Assembly: GCA_045531755.1 (NCBI GenBank)
Contig: JAZSEP010000093.1
Span: forward strand, 1 to 9,036
Source of the DNA: UBA11540 sp045531755
Lineage (GTDB): Bacteria; Bacillota; Clostridia; Oscillospirales; Ruminococcaceae
DNA length: 9,036 nt
Direction of reading: 5' to 3'
The notes below the pieces were generated by a model. The model was not told the origin of the DNA, ran no database searches, and saw nothing but the letters and a program-made list of their open reading frames with translations. Below, one piece after another: positions 1-5,650 of the stretch. A program made the translations under genes and the position numbers. Position 1 is the first letter of the stretch. Every line of letters starts with the position of its first letter.

Positions 1-2318
1 TTGTTGAGCTTTGCAATTGGGCTTGGAACGGGTCCGATTACCTTTAACGGAAGGTCCTTATACTGTCTTTTGACCATGCTCATCATTTTTTTAGAAAATT
101 TTCGTGCCGTTTCAAAGGTTTTAAGCTCTGCAAGACCGCTAAAACTGATTACACAGAGATCGCAAAAAGGCGGAAACACCATCGTTCTTCTGTTTGCGAT
201 TTCATCTGCATAAAAGGCTTTATAGTCTTGATTAGAAGCCATTTTAATTATTGGATTATCCGGAAGATAGGTCTGTATTAGCGCTCTTCCTGCAAGGTTT
301 CCCCTGCCGCTTCTGCCAACAACCTGAGTGATGAGAGAAAACGTTCGCTCAAACGCCCTAAAATCATTTGCATACAACGACTGGTCTATATTCAAGACAC
401 CTGCAAGAGTAACCTTTTCGAAATCGAGCCCCTTTGAAACCATCTGGGTACCGATCAGTATATCATATTTGTACTCTGCAAAGTCCTTAAAATACTTCTC
501 GTGTGACATTCTCTGCATAGTGGTATCAAGGTCCATACGGAGAATACGAGCATTTGGGAAATACGCCTTAAGTTCTTCCTCGGCGCGCTGTGTTCCGATA
601 CCATTATAGCGGAGCAGTTCATTTTCGCACCCGGGACATATAGACGGAACCTTTTGCGCGTGAGAACAGTAGTGACACATCAGCATATCATTTGCAGAAT
701 GGTAGGTTAAAGCAACGGAACAATTCGGGCACAGCACGGGTTCTCCGCATTTAGAACAGGTTATGGAAGTATTGTACCCTCTTCTGTTGAGAAGTAAAAT
801 CGTTTGTTCACCGTGTTCGAGATTATAGTTGATTTCCGTAAGAAGAGTTTCGCTGAATATATTGCTCTGTGAACCCTTTTCGCTGTTTGCCATATCGACG
901 ACAAACACCTCCGGCAATTGGGCGTCGGAATAGCGATTATTAAGCTCAAAAAGGCTGTATTTTCCGTTTTCAGCATAATAGTAGCTCTCTACGCTTGGGG
1001 TAGCTGACGCGAGCAACAAAAGGGCATTATTGTTCAGTGCACGAAACTTTGCGACCTCGTGTGTTGAAAATCTTGGTGAGGCTTCAGATTTATACGTATG
1101 TTCCTGCTCTTCGTCAATTACAATAAGACCAACGTCCTCAAGAGGCGCAAACACAGCCGAGCGGGTACCTATAACGACCTTGGCTTGACCCGATTTTATA
1201 CGTTTCCACTCATCCATTCTCTGTGCCAACGTAAAACCGCTGTGCATTACAGCAACGTTCTTGCCAAAAAGCGAATGAAATCTTGCAACAGCTTGCGGTG
1301 TCAAGGAAATTTCAGGAACCATAACTATTACAGATTTTCCGGATTTTATAACGTCCTGTGCAAGTTTTAGATAAACAAGCGTCTTGCCGGAGCCTGTAAT
1401 ACCGTGAAGCAGAGCTACCTGCGGTTTGTTGGAGTCTAAAAGCTCTGATAAGCCTGAATAAACGGAAGCTTGTTCGTCGGTAAGGGTAATTTTTTCTGCG
1501 CCTTCAACGGTCTTTGCATCATCATACGGATTTCGGAAGTTCTCATTTTCAAAATACTCGCAAACACCTGATTTAACAAGGTTGTCCGTAACGGCTTTTG
1601 TTACGCCTGTATAATAGACGACTTCCTTCAAAGAAGCACAGGAAACCTCTGCGAGAAAATCCAGTACTTCATTTTGCTTTTTTGTGGTTTTGAAGCTTTG
1701 CGGTGAATTGATAAAATCATCTGTCAAGCGTATCATTACCACAAATTCGTCACCGATTTTTCGCTTTGTTTCTTCGTTCTTTTCAATGAGTCTTTTGGAT
1801 TCAAGCACCGAAAGGATTATCCCGATATTATATCCGGAAAACTTTTTTGTCAAATCACTGAGCAAAGCACCATCGTTTTTTTTCTGTACGTAGTTATATA
1901 CCTCTGCGTAATCTTCACCAAGCTCCTGCGCTGTTATGTCCGAAGTTTCACAGGCAGAATAACGGTAGAAGGTATTTATGGCCATTCCTGCAGGCAAAAG
2001 ACAGTTCACAGCATCGTAGTAACGGCAAAACGTGTGATGCTTCAAGAAATCAGCAATGGCAATTCCTTCTCTCGTTATGACGGGAGAAGTATCGATTAGA
2101 GAAAGTATTGGTTTGATCCCCTCTTCAACACAGTCGCAAGTTTGAAGCTGCATAACAAGTGCGATACGCTTTTTATTTCCTCTGCCAAAAGGTACTGTGA
2201 CTCTCGTGCCAACCTGCAGTTTTTCAATCATTTCCTGCGGCACCAGATATGTATATAGCTTATCATAAGAATAAGAGGCTTTGTCAATGGCAACTCTGGC
2301 TACTACCGATTGCAACAC
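1..2318 (-). CDS. priA: Primosomal protein N' (PriA), replication-restart helicase, 3' end cut by window edge
   Basis: PriA is a superfamily 2 DNA helicase that recognises stalled forks and D-loops and loads the replicative helicase. The 772 visible codons carry the family signatures in order. They are an N-terminal DNA-binding region (about 1-105), Walker A GITGSGKT (306-313), a DEEQ Walker B (402-405), GTRSAVFAPL upstream of it, and LLASATPS after it. A zinc-binding insert with four CxxC pairs (C521/C524, C530/C533, C548/C551, C561/C564) follows, then GTQMVSKG (623-630) and the motif VI arginines in VVGRSGRG (R669, R672). The frame is open from the start to the window edge; the last visible residues (VIGPVPSPIAKL) resemble the family sequence a few dozen residues before the C-terminus. 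The GTG start at 2318 has a perfect AGGAGGT (2327-2333) 8 nt upstream; an in-frame TTG two bases into the sequence at 2315 is the alternative. It lies 24 bp after rpoZ and is probably co-transcribed. Motif II has Q where the textbook family has H. Confidence 0.96.
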   Translation of the reverse strand, partial: MLQSVVARVAIDKASYSYDKLYTYLVPQEMIEKLQVGTRVTVPFGRGNKKRIALVMQLQTCDCVEEGIKPILSLIDTSPVITREGIAIADFLKHHTFCRYYDAVNCLLPAGMAINTFYRYSACETSDITAQELGEDYAEVYNYVQKKNDGALLSDLTKKFSGYNIGIILSVLESKRLIEKNEETKRKIGDEFVVMIRLTDDFINSPQSFKTTKKQNEVLDFLAEVSCASLKEVVYYTGVTKAVTDNLVKSGVCEYFENENFRNPYDDAKTVEGAEKITLTDEQASVYSGLSELLDSNKPQVALLHGITGSGKTLVYLKLAQDVIKSGKSVIVMVPEISLTPQAVARFHSLFGKNVAVMHSGFTLAQRMDEWKRIKSGQAKVVIGTRSAVFAPLEDVGLIVIDEEQEHTYKSEASPRFSTHEVAKFRALNNNALLLLASATPSVESYYYAENGKYSLFELNNRYSDAQLPEVFVVDMANSEKGSQSNIFSETLLTEINYNLEHGEQTILLLNRRGYNTSITCSKCGEPVLCPNCSVALTYHSANDMLMCHYCSHAQKVPSICPGCENELLRYNGIGTQRAEEELKAYFPNARILRMDLDTTMQRMSHEKYFKDFAEYKYDILIGTQMVSKGLDFEKVTLAGVLNIDQSLYANDFRAFERTFSLITQVVGRSGRGNLAGRALIQTYLPDNPIIKMASNQDYKAFYADEIANRRTMVFPPFCDLCVISFSGLAELKTFETARKFSKKMMSMVKRQYKDLPLKVIGPVPSPIAKLN

Positions 2319-2326
2319 AACAAAAC

Positions 2327-2333
2327 ACCTCCT
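2327..2333 (-). promoter_or_regulatory. Ribosome binding site fixing the GTG start of priA
   Basis: On the minus strand this reads AGGAGGT, a full match to the 16S rRNA anti-Shine-Dalgarno, 8 nt before the GTG at 2316-2318. It is what selects this non-ATG start, because no ATG with a comparable site lies nearby. Confidence 0.85.
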
Positions 2334-2342
2334 AAACTTAAA

Positions 2343-2570
2343 TTACATTTTTATTGTAAAATCACCATTGGAATACTCTTCCATAGCAAGACTTACGGGT
2401 TTTTCTTCGGAAGCTCTGAGAGTGAGCTTACTGTATTCCTCGGGAATTTTTTCGAGCTTCTCGTTATCCGCAAACTCGGAAATCTGTCTTGCTCTTTTTG
2501 CTATACCCACAACAAAGGAATAATAGCTTTCATCGTTTTTCACCATATCATTTTTCAAAGGTTTAAGCAT
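2343..2570 (-). CDS. rpoZ: DNA-directed RNA polymerase omega subunit
   Basis: The 75-residue product is the omega subunit, which helps the beta' subunit fold and stay in the core enzyme. The omega signature is clear: SYYSFVVGIAKRARQI (15-30) is the conserved helix that packs on beta', and KPVSLAMEEY (57-66) is the typical C-terminal element. The length is normal for Firmicutes. The ATG at 2570 overlaps the end of gmk by 8 nt and has GAGGTG 7 nt upstream inside gmk; an internal ATG at codon 9 is possible but has no better site. It sits between gmk and priA, the usual clostridial arrangement, although many relatives have coaBC between rpoZ and priA and it is absent here. Identification is firm despite the small size. 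Confidence 0.95.
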   Translation of the reverse strand: MLKPLKNDMVKNDESYYSFVVGIAKRARQISEFADNEKLEKIPEEYSKLTLRASEEKPVSLAMEEYSNGDFTIKM

Positions 2571-3177
2571 TTTTCAACACCTCATCTATAAAATTTTTCA
2601 TATTACCGTAGGTACACCTGGAAGAAGAAACGATTGCCGCTAATTCATCCACAGCCTCCTCAATGGTATTGTTAACAATGATGTAATCATAGTTCTTCGC
2701 TTGCTCAATCTCTCTTTTAGCATTGCTTAAACGAAGCTCTATGGTTTTTGGGTCTTCGGTATTTCTGTCGACAAGCCTTCTTGTGAGCTCTGCCATATCA
2801 GGTGGCATAACAAAGATGAAAATTGCCTCGGGACATATTTCTTTGACCTTTGCCGCCCCTTGTACTTCAATCTCAAGGAAAACGTTTTTTCCCTGTTCCA
2901 AAGTCTTGTATACAGGCTCTTTTGGCGTACCGTAGTAGTTGCCGCTGAAGTTCGCATACTCAAGCATTCCGCCGTTTTCTGCAAGTTCGGTAAATTGTTC
3001 TTGGCTCATAAAATAATAATGAACACCGTCTTCTTCACCGGGTCTTGGTTTTCTTGTAGTTGCAGAAATAGAAATAAAATTATCGTCAGGATATGCAGCG
3101 GTAAAGTTTCGCATTATCGTGCCTTTGCCAACACCGGAGGGACCCGAAAAGACGAACAACAAGCCTCTATTGTTCAT
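2563..3177 (-). CDS. gmk: Guanylate kinase
   Basis: The 204-residue cytoplasmic enzyme phosphorylates GMP to GDP with ATP, an essential step of GTP and dGTP supply. It has a P-loop GPSGVGKGT (12-20), the GMP-binding SATTRKPRPGE (38-48) followed by GVHYYF (51-56), the lid-region YANFSGNYYGTP (74-85), LEIEVQGA (101-108) and the arginine of RNTED (138-142). Length and motif order match the family. The ATG at 3177 overlaps the remA stop in an ATGA arrangement. Its ribosome binding site lies in the purine-rich codons of the remA acidic tail, so translation of the two is probably coupled. The 3' end overlaps rpoZ by 8 nt. In Firmicutes Gmk is a known target of (p)ppGpp inhibition; that is family knowledge and not visible here. 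Confidence 0.97.
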   Translation of the reverse strand: MNNRGLLFVFSGPSGVGKGTIMRNFTAAYPDDNFISISATTRKPRPGEEDGVHYYFMSQEQFTELAENGGMLEYANFSGNYYGTPKEPVYKTLEQGKNVFLEIEVQGAAKVKEICPEAIFIFVMPPDMAELTRRLVDRNTEDPKTIELRLSNAKREIEQAKNYDYIIVNNTIEEAVDELAAIVSSSRCTYGNMKNFIDEVLKNA

Positions 3178-3443
3178 TCCTCATCCTCCTCGTCCTCTAT
3201 GTCGTCGCGGTCATTGTTTATCCTGTTTGCAACGGTTTCAGGCTGAATGGAGGACAGGATGACGTGTTCAGAATCTGTAATAATTACAGCTCTCGTCCTT
3301 CTGCCGTAGGTTGCATCAATAAGCACACCCTTGTCCCTTGCATCTTGAATAATCCTTTTGATAGGGGCAGACTCGGAACTAACAATAGCGACAAGCCTAT
3401 TTGCAGAAACCATATTTCCAAAACCTATGTTTATCAGTTTCAT
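3174..3443 (-). CDS. remA: RemA/DUF370 family DNA-binding regulator
   Basis: The 89-residue protein closely matches the RemA (DUF370) family, whose Bacillus subtilis member forms ring-like oligomers that bind DNA and activate biofilm matrix and osmoprotection genes. The family core is obvious: KLINIGFGNMVSANR (2-16), SSESAPIKRIIQDARDKG (22-39), IDATYGRRTRAVI (42-54) and SSIQPETVANR (64-74). Arginines R16, R48, R49 and R51 fall where the family has its DNA-contacting basic residues. After residue 75 the protein ends in a strongly acidic tail, DRDDIEDEEDEE. The ATG at 3443 follows yicC by 12 bp with AAGGGG 7 nt upstream, and the stop overlaps the gmk ATG. The yicC-remA-gmk-rpoZ order is conserved in Firmicutes. 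Whether it controls biofilm genes here cannot be told from sequence. Confidence 0.94.
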   Translation of the reverse strand: MKLINIGFGNMVSANRLVAIVSSESAPIKRIIQDARDKGVLIDATYGRRTRAVIITDSEHVILSSIQPETVANRINNDRDDIEDEEDEE

Positions 3444-3455
3444 ATTCTTTCCCCT

Positions 3456-4334
3456 TTATTCAATATTTTGTATCTGTTCACGGATTTTTTCGATATCAGA
3501 CTTAATATCAACAACCGTCTGTGCAGTATTCACGTTCTGGCATTTTGAGCCGATTGTATTCGCTTCACGGTTAAATTCCTGAATGAGAAAATCGAGTTTT
3601 CTGCCAACGGGCTGCGTTCCGTTTAGCATCTCGCGCATTTGTGAAATGTGGCTTTTAAGTCTCACAGTTTCCTCATCTACCGCAATCTTATCGGAGAATA
3701 TTGCAACCTCGGTCAAAACTCTTTGGTCATCAATCTGCCTGTCGCCGAGCACGTCTTTGATACGCGCATACAAGCGTTCACGATACGCTTTTATGGTTTC
3801 CTCTGAATTCTCCTCTACACAAGCAACGTTCTTTTCAATGTTATCAAGACGGGAAAGAATATCGGCCTTGAGATTTTCTCCCTCGCGAGCTCTCATTTCG
3901 TTATATTTTTCCACAGCCACAGTAGCAGCCTTCAAAACCTCGCTTAAGATTTCCTCTTCATCATCCGCCTTCTTGCGCGTGTCAAAAGCATCGTTTATCC
4001 TGAGCAGAGTTGAAGCGCTGAGGTCATCCTTGAGACGAAGTTTTTTTGCAATTGTTCTGAGTGTGGATATGTAGGTATCTATTACAGATTGATTAACCAC
4101 AAGCTCAGTATCGGAAGAATTTATTGCCTTTATCTGTACGCTTATCTCTACCTTGCCCCTTGATATGTGCTCTTGAAGAAAGGATTTGAGCTTTTCTTCC
4201 AAATATCCGCAGGAGCGCGGAATCCTTGAAGAAAACTCGAAATAGCGGTGATTTACAGAACGAATTTCAACTGTAACCTCTCTGTTTTCAGAAAGATTCT
4301 CACCTCTGCCAAATCCGGTCATACTCTTAATCAT
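3456..4334 (-). CDS. yicC: YicC/YloC family endoribonuclease
   Basis: The 292-residue product starts with the family hallmark MIKSMTGFGRGE and ends with the conserved block REANTIGSKCQN (near 249-260) and the helix DIKSDIEKIREQIQNIE at the extreme C-terminus. Members of this family (E. coli YicC, B. subtilis YloC) have been described as endoribonucleases acting on RNA; older annotation called them stress-induced proteins. The middle is predicted helical and rich in Glu, Lys and Arg. I choose the ATG at 4334 because the family begins MIKSMTG and AGAGGT lies just upstream, overlapping the stop of the Nudix gene. An ATG at 4364 would add 10 residues and overlap the Nudix gene by 25 nt, with no family support. 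It precedes remA by 12 bp. Confidence 0.93.
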   Translation of the reverse strand: MIKSMTGFGRGENLSENREVTVEIRSVNHRYFEFSSRIPRSCGYLEEKLKSFLQEHISRGKVEISVQIKAINSSDTELVVNQSVIDTYISTLRTIAKKLRLKDDLSASTLLRINDAFDTRKKADDEEEILSEVLKAATVAVEKYNEMRAREGENLKADILSRLDNIEKNVACVEENSEETIKAYRERLYARIKDVLGDRQIDDQRVLTEVAIFSDKIAVDEETVRLKSHISQMREMLNGTQPVGRKLDFLIQEFNREANTIGSKCQNVNTAQTVVDIKSDIEKIREQIQNIE

Positions 4335-4339
4335 ACAAT

Positions 4340-4756
4340 TTACCTCTTTTTCTCGGCAATGCATTTTTTAGCTTTATTTATCAGCCTTCTGTCGTTTTCA
4401 AACGTTACGATTCGCTGTGCCTTGTCAATCTCGACCCATTCGATACAGCTGATTTCCTCTTCTTGAGGGCACATCTCACCACTTATGACACTTCCGATGA
4501 AATAAACGACCTCTTTTGTTATATCAGGCTTTGGTTTATAAGAGACGCTGACTCTGAAGCGTCCTTCTATACAGATGTTATATCCTGTTTCTTCCCTTAC
4601 CTCACGAAGTGCGGTTTCGTGTTCTGTTTCACCGACTTCGATATGTCCCTTCGGGAAAGCCCAATGCTCGCCGTTTTTGTTTTTAATCAACAGTACTTCC
4701 GTCGCTGTACCGTTATAACGATACACTATCGCACCGCAGGATTTTTCTTTCTTCAA
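4340..4756 (-). CDS. Nudix hydrolase, bis(5'-nucleosyl)-tetraphosphatase (Ap4A hydrolase)-like
   Basis: A complete Nudix box, G-x5-E-x7-REVREETGY, spans residues 37-59 of a 138-residue protein (G37, E43, R51, E52, E55, E56, G58). It begins MKKEKSCGAIVYR and has HWAFPKGH (31-38), a combination typical of asymmetric Ap4A hydrolases, which cleave dinucleoside tetraphosphates to ATP plus AMP. The exact substrate is not decidable from sequence, and other Nudix substrates such as damaged nucleotides or RNA 5' pyrophosphates are possible. I prefer the TTG at 4756 because AGGTGGTGAT (4762-4771), one mismatch from the ideal AGGAGGTGAT, ends 5 nt before it. GTG codons at 4768 and 4765 give a 142- or 141-residue product but lie inside that ribosome binding site. 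The rsmE stop is 12 bp upstream, and yicC starts 5 bp after the stop. No strict gene symbol is justified. Confidence 0.88.
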   Translation of the reverse strand: MKKEKSCGAIVYRYNGTATEVLLIKNKNGEHWAFPKGHIEVGETEHETALREVREETGYNICIEGRFRVSVSYKPKPDITKEVVYFIGSVISGEMCPQEEEISCIEWVEIDKAQRIVTFENDRRLINKAKKCIAEKKR

Positions 4757-4761
4757 AGTAA

Positions 4762-4771
4762 TCACCACCTA
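4762..4771 (-). promoter_or_regulatory. Ribosome binding site that argues for a TTG start of the Nudix gene
   Basis: On the minus strand this reads AGGTGGTGAT, 9 of 10 matches to the extended anti-SD complement AGGAGGTGAT. It overlaps the rsmE stop codon and ends 5 nt before TTG 4754-4756. The same GGTGAT tail and close spacing occur before phoH and before the gene at the right edge. Confidence 0.65.
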
Positions 4772-5491
4772 TAAATTTCCGGTAGCAAACATAACCGTTG
4801 CTGTCGCTGCTATTGCAGCAGTTTCACATCTGAGAATGCGAGGGCCTAAATATGCAAGCTCAATCCCGTTTTCTTCCGCTTGCTTTGCTTCATATTCCTC
4901 AAATCCGCCCTCACTACCAACAAAAAGTGCCACGCTTTTGGGCTTGTTTTTGAGAATTTTCGAAACACCTTGTCCGCCTTTTTCATAAAAAAGCATCGCA
5001 ATTTCAGATTGTTTTGCGAGCCGTAGCACTGTTTTGAAATCAACAAATTCCTCTACCTTGGGAATTTTTGCTCTGCCACATTGCTTGGCAGCCTCATACG
5101 CTATCTTGTTGTATCGCTCGATTTTTTTCGCTGATGACTTTTCATCCGGTCTTGCTATGCACCTTGCGCTTATAACCGGAACGATTTTATCTACACCGAG
5201 CTCCACACACTTTTGAACTATAAGTTCAAATTTGTCACTTTTCGGAAAAGCCATATATAAAGTTACAAGCACATCGGGTTCGCAAGAAGAAAGGTGCTTG
5301 TCCACCACATCGAATTCAACCTCGTCAGCAGAAAAAGAAGTGATAACACAGTCGTAATCATAGCCGTTTAAATCACAGACCGTAATTTTCTCTCCGATTT
5401 TCATTCTGAGAACCCGGCTGATGTGTACGGCATCGGAACCTACAATTTTGCCATGAGTATCAGATATTTCCTGAGTGAAAAATCTCGGCAT
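4769..5491 (-). CDS. rsmE: 16S rRNA (uracil1498-N3)-methyltransferase, SPOUT family
   Basis: RsmE uses S-adenosylmethionine to methylate N3 of U1498 in the 30S decoding region. The 240-residue protein starts MPRFF like many family members and has an N-terminal PUA-like part with HISRVLRM (23-30). The SPOUT domain carries EAAKQCGR (133-140), VGSEGGFEEYE (191-201) and LGPRILRCETAAIAA (215-229), the last being the trefoil-knot SAM-binding loop; the family usually has Thr where Cys222 is. The ATG at 5491 is chosen on the family N-terminus and on the promoter, which would leave a leader of about 30 nt. A TTG at 5512 adds seven residues but would sit only about 10 nt from the predicted transcript start. 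Neither start has a good Shine-Dalgarno. It is the first gene of the minus-strand operon. Confidence 0.94.
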   Translation of the reverse strand: MPRFFTQEISDTHGKIVGSDAVHISRVLRMKIGEKITVCDLNGYDYDCVITSFSADEVEFDVVDKHLSSCEPDVLVTLYMAFPKSDKFELIVQKCVELGVDKIVPVISARCIARPDEKSSAKKIERYNKIAYEAAKQCGRAKIPKVEEFVDFKTVLRLAKQSEIAMLFYEKGGQGVSKILKNKPKSVALFVGSEGGFEEYEAKQAEENGIELAYLGPRILRCETAAIAATATVMFATGNL

Positions 5492-5529
5492 TTCGCGCTC
5501 ACACTCGCTCAATTTAATTATTTCATTAT

Positions 5530-5558
5530 ATTATACCACTTTTTTCTTGATTTGGGAA
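5530..5558 (-). promoter_or_regulatory. Sigma-A type promoter for the rsmE-to-priA operon
   Basis: On the minus strand there is TTCCCA (5553-5558, 4 of 6 to TTGACA), a 17-bp spacer, then TATAAT (5530-5535) preceded by TGG (5536-5538), an extended -10. A second overlapping TATAAT lies at 5525-5530. Transcription would start near 5523, about 32 nt before the rsmE ATG. No other clear promoter is seen inside the operon, though I did not scan every coding base for one. Confidence 0.7.
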
Positions 5559-5575
5559 GTGTTGATTTGATTAAA

Positions 5576-5626
5576 AAACAATTATTTTGTTAACATTTTG
5601 TTCATAAATCGATTGTATAATTGTTT
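5576..5626. repeat. 10-bp perfect inverted repeat in the divergent intergenic region
   Basis: AAACAATTAT at 5576-5585 is repeated inverted as ATAATTGTTT at 5617-5626, with 31 bp between the arms. The right arm covers five bases of the -10 box (5616-5621) of the lipoprotein gene. The spacer contains an 8-bp palindrome TGTTAACA (5588-5595). It could be an operator for a dimeric regulator or a chance match in AT-rich DNA; the sequence alone does not decide. Confidence 0.4.
5590..5621 (+). promoter_or_regulatory. Probable promoter of the VanY-type lipoprotein gene
   Basis: A consensus TATAAT lies at 5616-5621, 29 nt before the start codon. The best -35 candidate is TTAACA (5590-5595, 5 of 6), but the spacer would be 20 bp, longer than the usual 16-18. 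No good hexamer lies at 17 bp. A weak -35 may mean the promoter needs an activator or has low basal activity. Confidence 0.55.
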
Positions 5627-5650
5627 CATCTACATTTTTAGGAGTTTACG

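Noticed and set aside
1869..1883. Possible frameshift in priA at an eight-base homopolymer
   Set aside because: The start codon, Walker A, DEEQ and zinc cysteines on both sides are all in the same frame, so the run is read normally.
1..1893. Several short plus-strand and minus-strand frames of 69-93 codons within the first 1.9 kb
   Set aside because: All lie inside the single long minus-strand priA frame, which carries every helicase and zinc motif in one phase.
2860..3246. A 128-codon plus-strand open frame across the gmk-remA junction
   Set aside because: It is antisense to two confidently identified genes; its serine run is just the complement of the remA acidic tail codons.
3583..4074. 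A 163-codon plus-strand open frame opposite yicC
   Set aside because: It is a Ser/Arg-rich translation typical of the reverse of a Glu/Lys-rich gene, with no family resemblance and no start signal.
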